Below, piece by piece: positions 1 to 8,497 of a stretch of DNA of 55,467 bases; the first letter of the stretch is position 1; every line of letters begins with the position of its first letter. The notes beneath the pieces are model-generated. The model was not told the origin of the DNA, did not search any database, and worked only from the letters and a program-made list of their open reading frames with translations. Made by a program: the position numbers and the translations under genes. Origin of the DNA: Gemmatimonadaceae bacterium (GTDB taxonomy: Bacteria; Gemmatimonadota; Gemmatimonadetes; Gemmatimonadales; Gemmatimonadaceae); NCBI GenBank assembly GCA_013813715.1, contig JACCRF010000175.1, forward strand, positions 1 through 55,467. The letters run 5' to 3'.

Positions 1-174
1 TGAAAGGAATCGCCGCGGACGACAATCCCCGTCGCCATGCGGTCATTACGGGTAGACGGCATGGAGTTGTGATTTTATTCCATCCGTTTGCGTAGAGCTC
101 ACCTGAGGAATGTAGAGGCCTGCGCGACGAGGCGAGTGCTTGTCGGGTAGACAGGCGGAGATGATCTTTCAGGA

Positions 175-942
175 ATGAAAAGGCAACTCTGGCTTCGCTT
201 GAAGGACTATCACTTTGACGACCTCGTGCCATCACTGCTGAGGGATCACGTGAGGGCGATCTTCGGCGGAACCGACGCGTCGACCCAGGCGTTTGCCAGC
301 AAGATCGCTCGAAAGCTGGGATGGACACATGCGTTTTCCCTGCGCGCCATCGAAGAATACCGGAAGTTCGTTTACCTTGGAATGGTGAGCGAATTCAGCG
401 TCACGCCGCCGAAGGTGATCGACCAGGTCTGGCATGAGCACCTCCTCTTCAGCCGGGCCTACCGGGAGTTCTGCCGGGATGTGCTTGAACGGGATTTCGA
501 TCACAACCCGGAACTGGTACCAAACGAAAGGCAGACGGAGGCATTCCACGCCCAGTACGCCGCCACGCTCGACCTCTACCGCGATGAGTTCAATGTGATG
601 CCGCCTGCCGAGATTTGGGGTACGCCGAAATTCGCGACGAATAGTGACCGACTACAGATGCCAGAGCCGAAGAAGAAGTCCGGTGACGGCGGCGCGACTT
701 CCTCGGCGGGTGATGCGCCGCTTTATCTGCTCTTCGATGGTCAAGGAGCCGATGGCCTGGCTCACTCTTCGATGTCCGAATTCGGAGGTGGTGGTGGTTT
801 CTCAGGGGGCGGCAGCGGCAACGACTGGGGTGACGCAGTCAACTCGAGTCACGGTGCTGACGCAGCCGGCAGCGGTGATGGAGGCGATGGCGGCGGGGGT
901 TCCGGCTGCTCATCGAGCTGTGGCGGAGGCGGGGGCGACTGA
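175..942 (+). CDS. Glycine-rich domain-containing protein (GRDP)-like
   Basis: 255 residues. The N-terminal half (about 1-150) resembles the GRDP-like family known from plant GRDPs and some bacteria: it carries DQVWHEHLLFS at 83-93 followed by an aromatic/acidic helix. From about residue 160 the protein becomes low-complexity, dominated by Gly, Ser, Asp and Ala, and ends in a Cys-containing tail (CSSSC then a Gly run). No signal peptide or membrane segment is visible, so it is probably cytoplasmic. The function of bacterial members is unknown. The ATG is preceded by AGGA immediately and by GGAG about 15 nt upstream; no better in-frame start exists. It stands alone, with about 290 nt before the next likely gene. 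The family call rests on the WHEHL motif and the Gly-rich tail. Confidence 0.75.
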   Translation: MKRQLWLRLKDYHFDDLVPSLLRDHVRAIFGGTDASTQAFASKIARKLGWTHAFSLRAIEEYRKFVYLGMVSEFSVTPPKVIDQVWHEHLLFSRAYREFCRDVLERDFDHNPELVPNERQTEAFHAQYAATLDLYRDEFNVMPPAEIWGTPKFATNSDRLQMPEPKKKSGDGGATSSAGDAPLYLLFDGQGADGLAHSSMSEFGGGGGFSGGGSGNDWGDAVNSSHGADAAGSGDGGDGGGGSGCSSSCGGGGGD

Positions 943-1231
943 CAGCGCAAGCGGCTACGACCGTGGGTTAAGCAGTTGCTCCAGAACCTGAGCCGGGGCA
1001 TCCGCGGCTGTGTGCCGCTACTCCGCGAGAAGAAAACGGCAGTTCCGCGAGAAGGAACAGGCATCGACAAAGCGTGCACGGGCCGTAACGTCTTGTCCTG
1101 AAGTTGACCTGCCTGACACGGGCGAGGCTCTAACTGGGGTAGTCAGGTCACTTCGCCAGCGAATCCCGTCCGTGGGTGCTAAGGGCGAGTGAGCTGGCTT
1201 CCGTTCTCACAGGCGGGCTGTCCGGCACGCT
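943..1231. other. Intergenic stretch, nothing recognised
   Basis: About 290 nt between two plus-strand genes. Short open frames cross it but show no family resemblance, no good ribosome binding site and no hairpin followed by a T-run. Confidence 0.4.
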
Positions 1232-1594
1232 ATGTACGCACTTATCGAGTCTGTCCGCCGGTGGGTCACGCCGACGAAAACAGCAATGGTCTCGGACTCC
1301 TCTCCGTCAAGCGCCGGCACTGGCACTCAGGCGGGTGGGTCAACCCTGCCCTTGGGCGGCACCGATTCCGTGCCCACGCCTCCCTTCGGGGTTCCTGCCG
1401 ACACTCCGCCCGGGCAGGTCTACGAAGTGTTGCGCGCGGACGTCGCGAAGCGCCTCCGCAATGTCTGCTCTGATTGGTCAGAGGAGGACTTTGACGCGAT
1501 CGTCCATAAGGTTACGCAGACAGCGATAAAGCACCTGCCGGAGTTTTCTCAGGCATCCGCGTCAACCGATGGCCGCCGGGCCTTGCCCGGCTAG
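1232..1594 (+). CDS. Small hypothetical protein
   Basis: 120 residues, not recognised. Residues 1-70 are Ser/Thr/Pro/Gly-rich and look disordered. Residues about 65-105 (from PGQVYEVLRADVAKRL to TAIKHLPEF) have the regular hydrophobic spacing of a folded helical domain, with an acidic WSEEDFDAI stretch, which makes a real gene more likely than chance. No signal peptide or cysteine motif. No clear ribosome binding site precedes the ATG. The 3' end meets the 3' end of the minus-strand methyltransferase gene with a 4-nt overlap, as expected for convergent genes. A start further downstream is possible. Confidence 0.45.
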   Translation: MYALIESVRRWVTPTKTAMVSDSSPSSAGTGTQAGGSTLPLGGTDSVPTPPFGVPADTPPGQVYEVLRADVAKRLRNVCSDWSEEDFDAIVHKVTQTAIKHLPEFSQASASTDGRRALPG

Positions 1595-2844
1595 ACAATC
1601 CCCTTGATGCCGTTCAACCCCCGGCGAATCCAACCCGGCCTGGGGCCAGGTCGCTGGTTCCGCTGGGCGACGATGCTGTAAGCCTGGATGCGGTCATGAT
1701 GGAACGACCGCGTGCCTCCCCACAGATATAGGCGAAAGGCGCGGTACGTCTGCTCACCCCACCTCGCAACGATCTGCTCCCGCGCGCCGTCGAGTCGAGT
1801 TGCCCACTGAAGCATGGTGAGCTCGTAATCCCTCGACTCGTTCTTCACCTCGAGCACGTCCATTCCCTGGTACAAGAGCTCGCGCATGAAATCCTGAAGA
1901 CAGAGAAAGGTGTGAGTGCCGGGCCACACATAAGTCCGGGAGAAGCCGCTCACTCTGTATTTCTGCCGCGATGCCGACGCGTCCACATACAGCCGGCCAC
2001 CGGGACGCAGGCATTCCCACACCTTCTGCACGAACAGACGGTAGTTCGGGAGGTGCTCGATGACGCCATAGATCACTATCGCGTCATACGGCGCGGCCGG
2101 CTGGTGCTTCAGGAAATCCTCGAGCCGCGCTTCGGCAGGCAGATCATGCTCCTCGATGAGCCGCGAGATGTAGCGGTGCGAATCGGGCGCAATCGTGAGG
2201 CCGGTGACGTGGACGCCGCGGGTTCCGCAATACTGCTCGACTCCACCCCAGCCCGCACCGATGTCGAGGAGCCGCATCCCGGGCCGGAGGTTGAGGGACG
2301 AATACATTCGCTCGAGCTTATGCTCCGACGCCTCCTCTATCGACTCGTCCTCGCTGTGAAACAGTCCGTGTGAATAGAACCGCCAGCGCCCATCGATGAA
2401 TGTCAGGTAAAAGTCGTCGCCAAGGCTGTAGTGTGATTCGATCGCTTCGCGATTCTCGGCGGCAAGCGGTCGCAGCACTCGGGCCACCCAGAGCTTCGCG
2501 AGCAGCGCAACTGGCGGTCTCGATGCGAGTTTCTCTCGGATGTCCAGCGCCGCCTGCATGCTCAGCTCGATGTCGAAGTCTCCTTCGATATATGCGCGCG
2601 CTATCTCGAGCTCCTCGATGCCGCGGCGGAATGCGTCGTCTGTGCGAAGGCGCAGGCGAAACTCGGGCGGCCCCTCGCCGCATTGCAGCGTCGCGCCGGA
2701 AGCAAGAACGATCTCGCACGGCGTACCCGCCAACAGAAAAATCTGGTGAAGCGGCCGAAGTGATCGCGGCACCGCGGGCACCGCGCGCGGCGCGGCGTCA
2801 GGCGCGGCGTATGCCGATACCGTGGGAGGCGGGTGAATTGTCAA
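1591..2844 (-). CDS. Cyclopropane-fatty-acid-synthase-like SAM methyltransferase
   Basis: 417 residues, close to the usual CFA synthase length of about 380-420. CFA synthases transfer the SAM methyl carbon onto lipid double bonds at the membrane. Family signs: the N-terminal block ARAYIEGDFDIE (about 82-93), the SAM site LLDIGAGWGG (192-201), VIEHL with Glu263, and a C-terminal region resembling the CFA end. Two residues that bind bicarbonate in E. coli Cfa appear changed: the Cys of YSCAYW aligns with His159 (YSHGLF), and the His of LLHTIG aligns with Asp288 (YVDAS). Glu263 is kept. The reaction may therefore differ from cyclopropanation. The start is a TTG overlapping the kinase TGA stop by four bases, which implies translational coupling. 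The family is clear, the exact product is not. Confidence 0.8.
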   Translation of the reverse strand: MTIHPPPTVSAYAAPDAAPRAVPAVPRSLRPLHQIFLLAGTPCEIVLASGATLQCGEGPPEFRLRLRTDDAFRRGIEELEIARAYIEGDFDIELSMQAALDIREKLASRPPVALLAKLWVARVLRPLAAENREAIESHYSLGDDFYLTFIDGRWRFYSHGLFHSEDESIEEASEHKLERMYSSLNLRPGMRLLDIGAGWGGVEQYCGTRGVHVTGLTIAPDSHRYISRLIEEHDLPAEARLEDFLKHQPAAPYDAIVIYGVIEHLPNYRLFVQKVWECLRPGGRLYVDASASRQKYRVSGFSRTYVWPGTHTFLCLQDFMRELLYQGMDVLEVKNESRDYELTMLQWATRLDGAREQIVARWGEQTYRAFRLYLWGGTRSFHHDRIQAYSIVAQRNQRPGPRPGWIRRGLNGIKGIV

Positions 2845-5126
2845 TTGCCGCGCTTGTGCCAGACGTCGGCGTACCGCGTCAGGGAGAGCCTCTCCAGGAG
2901 CCGGTCGTATCGCGGGTCCACCCGGACGTGCTCGAGACCCGGCCAGCCGAGCAGAAAAGCGACCACCGGATCGTGCTGGTCAGCGCCCAGTTCCAGCAGC
3001 TCGAAACCCTTATCGAGCTCGCCCATGTGCAGGTGCAACCACGCCTTCGACGCCGGCCGGTCGAAGTTCGACGCGCAATAGTCGTATATCTCCGCCAGAA
3101 GCGCCCGTGCAGCCGCTTGCCGTCCGCTCTCCCAGAGCACCCCGCCGAGAACCATCAGGATTTGCGGAATCCGCTTCATCTGCACCGCCGTCCGCTCGAG
3201 AACTTCAAGAGCCTCGTCGAATTTCGCCTGTCCCGCCAGAGAGAGACCCAGCAGATATTGGGCAACGAAGTGTCCGGGATCGATCGCTACCGCCTGCCGG
3301 CAGGCCCCTTCGGTCAGCTCCATCCGCCCACTGAAATAGTAGCCCATGCTCGCCGAGGCGCTTATCAGCGGCGAGAGAGGCTCAATCTCCTGCGCGCGCG
3401 GGCCGGCATCGAGCGCCGTTACCTCGTCACCGACCAGACCCGAGACTGCGCAAAGGTAGGAGTGCGCCGCGGCCATTTGCGGATTTCGGTCGATGGCTTC
3501 GCCGAACGCGGCAATCGCCTCCTCGAAGTCCCAGCTGAAAAAGAACTGCAGAAGGCCGCGCGAATAGTGCACTTCGGCGGCGGTATCATCGCTCGCCATA
3601 GCGCGCTCGACCATTGATTTCGCCTTTTCATAGGCCATCGCGCTGGGTACCAGGCCCTGGAGTGCGAGCCCCGCGTATGAATCGGCTAGCCCGCAGTACG
3701 GAAGCGCATAGTCGGGATCCTTTGCGATCGCCTGCTCGAACAGCGCCATGGCGCGCTTGAAATCGCGCTGGTACCAGGAGTAGCGCCCCTGGAGGTACAG
3801 CCGATACGCTTCGACGTCGACATTGGTCTGCCTGACGACCGGCAGGTCGCCGCTGTTGATCAGCTTGCCCTTTACGGTATTGACGATGGCCGCCGAGATC
3901 TCGTCCTGGATTTCGAACACGTCCTCCATCTCCCGGTCGTACCGCTCCGACCAGAGGTGGAAACCGTCGGCGACATTGATCAGCTGGGCGGTGACCCGGA
4001 GCCGGTTGCCGACCCGGCGGATGCTCCCTTCGAGGACGGACGACACGCCCAGGTTCCGACCGACCGTGCGGATGTCTTCCGACGACCCCTTGTAGGCGAA
4101 CGATGACGTGCGCGCTGGCACCTGCATGAACGGAACATGGGAGAGGGCACTGATGAGATCTTCGGTCATTCCATCCGCGAAGTATTCGCTCTCCTTGTCG
4201 TTGGACATATTCGCAAAAGGCAGGACGGCGATCGAGCACTCCCTTGGCGCATCGCGCCTATGCGCCCTGAGCTGATCACGCGACAGGCTCACCGGTTCGG
4301 CGGTGAGCGCAGCCACGAACTCCGACACCTTCGCGAAGCGCCGTGTCACATCGCGCTCGATCGCGCGCATCACCGCGTCGGCCACGGCCGCCGGAATATC
4401 GTCGCGAAGCTTCGTAACGTGAGTCGGCCGTTCGATGAAACGCTTCGCGATGATCGACTGCACCGAATCGCCGGTGAACGGTGCCTGCCCGGCCAGCATC
4501 TCGTAAAGCACGCTGCCGAGAGAGTACAGATCCGAGCGCGCATCGGCGTGAGGATCACCGGCGGCCTGCTCGGGACTGATGTACAACGGCGTGCCGACGG
4601 CAATGCCGGTCATCGTCAGCCGTTCGTTGGCGGAGACGTCGATGGCCCGCGCGATGCCGAAGTCGGCGAGCACAGCGTTGCCCGATGAGATCAGAATGTT
4701 GTCGGGCTTGATGTCGCGGTGAAGCACGCCCCTCTCGTGGGCGAATGCCAGAGCGCCGCCAACGTGGCCGGCAATCTTCACGGCCTCATCCACTGATAGC
4801 CGATGCTGCCGGTCGAGCACGCCGCGCAAAGTTTCTCCCGCGACGTACGGCATGACGTAATAAGGAACTCCTTCTACCTCCCCGGAGTCGAAGACAGGGA
4901 GGATGTGCGGGTGGCTGAGACTGGCCGCGATCTCGATTTCCCGAAGAAAGCGCTCGGCGCCGAGGAGCGCGGCGAGCTCGGGCCGCAGGATCTTGATCGC
5001 CACCTTTCGGCGATGCCGGATATCCTCGGCAAGCCACACCGTGGCTGCGCCGCCCTGCCCGAGTTTGCGATCGATCGCGTAACGGCTGGCCAGCCCAAGA
5101 GCGAGGTGCTTCGCAAGCTGCGTCAT
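2841..5126 (-). CDS. Serine/threonine protein kinase with TolB-like and TPR regions
   Basis: 761 residues, cytoplasmic, with no membrane helix. The kinase domain (about 15-275) has the glycine loop GQGGAATVW, Lys in VAIKIL, the catalytic HRDIKPDN, DFGIA and the APE-region equivalent SPEQ. Residues about 295-415 (from SIAVLPFANMS) match the TolB-N/FlgO-like segment often placed between kinase or adenylate cyclase domains and TPRs. The rest (about 430-760) is TPR-like helical repeat, e.g. ALFEQAIAKDPDYALPYCG, likely for protein binding. It is a Hanks-type kinase expected to phosphorylate Ser/Thr; its substrates are unknown. The TonB receptor gene ends 65 nt upstream on the same strand and the methyltransferase start overlaps its stop, so the three may be co-transcribed. 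Confidence 0.92.
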   Translation of the reverse strand: MTQLAKHLALGLASRYAIDRKLGQGGAATVWLAEDIRHRRKVAIKILRPELAALLGAERFLREIEIAASLSHPHILPVFDSGEVEGVPYYVMPYVAGETLRGVLDRQHRLSVDEAVKIAGHVGGALAFAHERGVLHRDIKPDNILISSGNAVLADFGIARAIDVSANERLTMTGIAVGTPLYISPEQAAGDPHADARSDLYSLGSVLYEMLAGQAPFTGDSVQSIIAKRFIERPTHVTKLRDDIPAAVADAVMRAIERDVTRRFAKVSEFVAALTAEPVSLSRDQLRAHRRDAPRECSIAVLPFANMSNDKESEYFADGMTEDLISALSHVPFMQVPARTSSFAYKGSSEDIRTVGRNLGVSSVLEGSIRRVGNRLRVTAQLINVADGFHLWSERYDREMEDVFEIQDEISAAIVNTVKGKLINSGDLPVVRQTNVDVEAYRLYLQGRYSWYQRDFKRAMALFEQAIAKDPDYALPYCGLADSYAGLALQGLVPSAMAYEKAKSMVERAMASDDTAAEVHYSRGLLQFFFSWDFEEAIAAFGEAIDRNPQMAAAHSYLCAVSGLVGDEVTALDAGPRAQEIEPLSPLISASASMGYYFSGRMELTEGACRQAVAIDPGHFVAQYLLGLSLAGQAKFDEALEVLERTAVQMKRIPQILMVLGGVLWESGRQAAARALLAEIYDYCASNFDRPASKAWLHLHMGELDKGFELLELGADQHDPVVAFLLGWPGLEHVRVDPRYDRLLERLSLTRYADVWHKRGN

Positions 5127-5190
5127 CGGGCTTCAAGATGCGCAGGGCATGGGCTGGATGGAAGCGTGCGGCGCCGTGCAACCACGAGCC

Positions 5191-7797
5191 TCAGAGAGTC
5201 GCCGTGACACCCCCAATCACGCGGCGGCCGATGACCGAGCCTCCGTAGATCTGAAACCGCTGCTGATCGAGCACATTCGTCCCGGTGACGAATAACTTGA
5301 GACGGGGAGCCGCCCGCCAGCTCGCGTTCGCGTTTACGATCTGGGACGCCGGTACGTAGCCGGTGAAGACACCGGCCGCCCACTGATAGCCACTCACCAT
5401 CCGCAACGTGCCGCTCAGGTCGAGTCCCCGCCCGTTCTGATACAGCGCCGTAAGCGCCCCCTTGTGCTTCGGAGTGTTCGGCAACAGCGCGTCGGTTCCA
5501 ATGCTCGCCTCCTCGACCTCGAAGTGGAACAGAGCGTAGCTCGCCTCAGCGCGGAATGTATCGGAGATCTGCATCGAAACGCCGGTTTCCAGCCCGCGTT
5601 CCCGCACCTTGCCAGCGTTGGTATATGACACGACCAGCGCCCTCCGTCCTTCTACGGTTGCCAGCAATGACTGCGTTCCGGCGACAAGGGCGTCGTAGTT
5701 GGTGCGCAGTATCTGCGCACCGCCGATAATCGCCTGGCGTTGAGCTTCCGGGATCGCCCCCGCCGGAAGTGCCGCGGCCCGCGCGGCGATCGCCGCCAGA
5801 TACGCAGGCACGTCGGTGCCACCGTCGCTGTACAGATATTGCGGGAACTCCGGATTGACGTTCGCCAGAAGGTCAGTGACGAAGTCGCGTTTGTCGTTCA
5901 TGAAGAGATCGACCGTGAGGTAGCCACGCTTCCCAAGGTCACCGGAATAGCCCAGTTCGTATCCGGTAATCTTCTCGACCTCGAGCGCCCGGTTGCCGCG
6001 AGCCAGGACCGGGGTCTGCGAGTCGAAGTTCCACGGGAGATCAGCCGGAAGACCCTGCGTGCCGATTGCGCGACCCGTCGCCAGAAAGCCCTCGAGCGCG
6101 GCTTCGAGCGCGCGCGGGCTCGCGGTTGGTGCGGCGGCATTGGCGTGCAGGAAAAACTCGGAGTAGTTCGGTGTCTGAAACGCTTTGTTCACCGAAAGCC
6201 GTACCGACCGGTTCTCGCCGGCAGAGAAAACCAGCGCCGCTTTGGGTGAGAACTGCGACTCGAAGAGGCTGCCATCGTCCCACCGGCTGGCGGTCACGAG
6301 CTTCAGGCGCGGGGATAGCTTCACCTCCACCTGGCCATATGCCGAGTACAGCCCGTCGGTGCGATCGTCATTCTCGGCAGCGACGAGCGTCTGGGAGGTA
6401 TTCATATGCGTTGAGCGCGCCGAAGCGCCGACGATGAACCGGGCGCGATCGCCCCACAGGTCGTTATTGTACTGCGCTTCTCCGTGGGCGACGGCCGATT
6501 TCTCGAGGAAGAACGTGCCGGAGCCGAGGGCCCACTGCGGGTCTCGCGTGTCGCGTCCCGTGTACCACGTGAGGACGTTGAAGCGTTCGCCCGCCCATGC
6601 CGCCCGCGCCCACGGCCGTTGCGCGCGGGCTACCTGAACTCTGCCAAGGCCTGTAACGAAAGTTTCGTTGCGGCCTTCCCCGAGGCCTCCTTCGATGGTG
6701 GCGAGTGAGCCGTCTTGCGCGTAGTAGTCGACGCGCGCGGAGGCATGTGCGCTGGTCACCTGATCGCGATCCCCGATTGCGGCCAACGTCACGGGGTCGA
6801 GCCCCTGTCCGATGAGTGGTCTGCTCTCCCGTGATTTCGGCACCGGCGAACTCGTGACCGGATCATACTCCTGCACGATGTCAGTGCTGTCGCGGCGCGT
6901 GCGCGAACGGGCCCAAGTGTCGCTCGCGGAGTATCCCGCCGCGAGCTTGTAGCCGAAGCGCTCGCCGCCGAAAAGGCCGGCGTGCATCGCCTCGGCGCGG
7001 ATCGTCTCGAGCTCGCCGCCGGCGAGCGTCAGGCGCGAGCCCGCGGCCTCGCGGGCCGTCTGCGAAGTGAGTGTCAGCACGCCCGAAAATGCGTTGGCGC
7101 CGTACAGTGCCGAGCCGGGCCCACGGACCATCTCGATTCGGGAAACGTCATCGAGTGAGGTGCCCATCGCGCCCCACTCCTGAGAGCCGAGGAACGCGAT
7201 GGCCACATCGCGACCGTCTTCCAGCACAAGCACACGCCGCGTCAGGGAGGAGTTGAACCCGCGAGCGTTGACGTTGAAGTCATTCACGCCGTTCTGTACG
7301 ATGTCGACGCCGGGAACCGTCGCGAGTACGAGTGGAGTCTGTCCCGTGGGGGCGATTGCCGCGACTATTTGAGGCGACACGACGCTGATCGCCGCCGGCG
7401 CCTCGACGAGCCGTTCGGGTGAGCGCGACGCCGTCGAAACGATGACGTCGCTCAGCCGTAGGGCAAGGGCGACCATGGCGACGTTCACCGTCGCAGTTTG
7501 CGCGGCGACGACGTTGACTTCCTCGACGCGCGGGATGAAGCCCAACGATCGGAACTGGACCGTGCGCTGTCCGGCGGCTACGCGAGGGAGGGTGTAACGC
7601 CCGTCGGATCCGGTGGACGTGGCAACGCCGGTGCCCAGCACGGTCACGGTCACACCGCTGAGCCGGATTGCGCTCTCGCCACGCGTAACAGTCCCCCCAA
7701 TTACTCCCGTTGCCTGCGCGCCCGCGAGCGGAACACAAAGGTGAGCAGCCACGGCGGTGAATCCCAGAATGACAACTCTACCGGACATACAACGCAT
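5191..7797 (-). CDS. TonB-dependent outer-membrane receptor with carboxypeptidase-regulatory-like domain
   Basis: 868 residues. A signal peptide ends near AGAQA. It is followed by a carboxypeptidase-regulatory-like (CarboxypepD_reg) beta domain (about 30-110, VIGGTVTRGESAIRLSGVTV), a plug domain (about 125-240, including VPGVDIVQNGVNDFNVNARG and MVRGPGSALYGANAFSGVL) and a 22-strand-type barrel to the C-terminus. It would import an unknown substrate through the outer membrane using TonB energy. The ATG at 7797 is chosen because GGGAG lies 6 nt upstream; a TTG codon sits directly before it. No partner SusD or substrate-specific enzyme lies beside it; the downstream same-strand genes are a kinase and a methyltransferase. 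The C-terminal residue is Leu, not the usual Phe. Confidence 0.92.
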   Translation of the reverse strand: MRCMSGRVVILGFTAVAAHLCVPLAGAQATGVIGGTVTRGESAIRLSGVTVTVLGTGVATSTGSDGRYTLPRVAAGQRTVQFRSLGFIPRVEEVNVVAAQTATVNVAMVALALRLSDVIVSTASRSPERLVEAPAAISVVSPQIVAAIAPTGQTPLVLATVPGVDIVQNGVNDFNVNARGFNSSLTRRVLVLEDGRDVAIAFLGSQEWGAMGTSLDDVSRIEMVRGPGSALYGANAFSGVLTLTSQTAREAAGSRLTLAGGELETIRAEAMHAGLFGGERFGYKLAAGYSASDTWARSRTRRDSTDIVQEYDPVTSSPVPKSRESRPLIGQGLDPVTLAAIGDRDQVTSAHASARVDYYAQDGSLATIEGGLGEGRNETFVTGLGRVQVARAQRPWARAAWAGERFNVLTWYTGRDTRDPQWALGSGTFFLEKSAVAHGEAQYNNDLWGDRARFIVGASARSTHMNTSQTLVAAENDDRTDGLYSAYGQVEVKLSPRLKLVTASRWDDGSLFESQFSPKAALVFSAGENRSVRLSVNKAFQTPNYSEFFLHANAAAPTASPRALEAALEGFLATGRAIGTQGLPADLPWNFDSQTPVLARGNRALEVEKITGYELGYSGDLGKRGYLTVDLFMNDKRDFVTDLLANVNPEFPQYLYSDGGTDVPAYLAAIAARAAALPAGAIPEAQRQAIIGGAQILRTNYDALVAGTQSLLATVEGRRALVVSYTNAGKVRERGLETGVSMQISDTFRAEASYALFHFEVEEASIGTDALLPNTPKHKGALTALYQNGRGLDLSGTLRMVSGYQWAAGVFTGYVPASQIVNANASWRAAPRLKLFVTGTNVLDQQRFQIYGGSVIGRRVIGGVTATL

Positions 7798-7914
7798 CAA
7801 CTTCTCCCGTTACGACGTGGTTCTGCGCGGGGCGGTCTATCATACCTTGCCTCCCGCGCAGCCGCCATGGGGCGCGGGCAGGCGACCAGTCCGCATCAAT
7901 ACGGGTACGCGAAA

Positions 7915-7936
7915 GCCCCGCCGGTTCCGGAGGGGC
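7915..7936 (-). terminator. Candidate hairpin terminator
   Basis: GCCCCgCCGG at 7915-7924 pairs with CCGGaGGGGC at 7927-7936 around a 2-nt loop with one mismatch. On the minus strand only three T residues follow, so it is weak as an intrinsic terminator. It lies between the small gene ending at 8022 and the receptor start. Confidence 0.35.
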
Positions 7937-8001
7937 CTGGATGGTAAAACGTTGTCCGCGCGTGCACGGAATTTGAGAGACGAAACCAGGCGCCGCAAGG
8001 C

Positions 8002-8016
8002 AAGCGCCGGGCGCTT
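8002..8016 (-). terminator. Small hairpin just after a minus-strand stop
   Basis: AAGCGC (8002-8007) and GCGCTT (8011-8016) form a perfect 6-bp stem with a 3-nt loop, 6 nt past the stop of the small minus-strand gene. There is no T-run, so termination is uncertain. Confidence 0.3.
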
Positions 8017-8021
8017 CTGTT

Positions 8022-8267
8022 TCAGGCGGCGGTGCCCATCACGTTGGTTTCCAGCCAGCCAAGAAGCGCCTGAGTCGTTTCGCCCTCTGCAGCGCCAGGT
8101 GTATGCGGGATCGCCGGCCATCGCTTGCCGGCGCGCATCAGGCACCACATGGGTCCCATCTCGACGTCACCGCGACGCGCGTTCGCCACCTGCGCCTCGT
8201 AGGACACGAAGTGAAAGCTCCGGCCACCGCACGTCACACGGTGCTGTTCGACCTTGTATTTTTTCAT
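8022..8267 (-). CDS. Small hypothetical protein
   Basis: 81 residues, MKKYKVEQHRVTCGG at the start, with a mixed alpha/beta composition that looks like a small folded domain (RSFHFVSYEAQVANARR, then GPMWCLMRAGKRWPA). No signal peptide, membrane segment or metal motif; two Cys are far apart. The family is not recognised and no function is proposed. The alternative frames here are worse. No clear Shine-Dalgarno sequence is seen. It lies alone between the TonB receptor and the SusD-like gene, all on the minus strand, and is followed by two small hairpins. Confidence 0.55.
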   Translation of the reverse strand: MKKYKVEQHRVTCGGRSFHFVSYEAQVANARRGDVEMGPMWCLMRAGKRWPAIPHTPGAAEGETTQALLGWLETNVMGTAA

Positions 8268-8497
8268 CGGGAATCTGTGGTGAGGAGGCTGGAGTGGCGC
8301 ACCACTCGCAGAGTTGGAAGTTAACCATTTATTCGTCCCCGCGCTGGCAAGGCCGCGTTACACCTGGCTAGACGGGCTCAACGGTCAGAAGGTCAAAGAA
8401 ATGCAGAGGCCCGCGGCGCGACCTTTTGAGCTTGAGCCGGTCAGGCTCGCGCTGCAAAGAAGCTCTCGCTACAGGCCTTCCTCCTATCGACCCCGGA

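Noticed and set aside
1-174. End of an upstream gene at the left edge
   Set aside because: The window opens with TGA, but three bases cannot show that a coding sequence ends there, and the rest of the stretch has no recognisable coding or RNA gene.
2400-3617. Plus-strand open frame (405 codons) opposite the kinase and methyltransferase
   Set aside because: It crosses two convincing minus-strand genes and is Arg-rich, without motifs.
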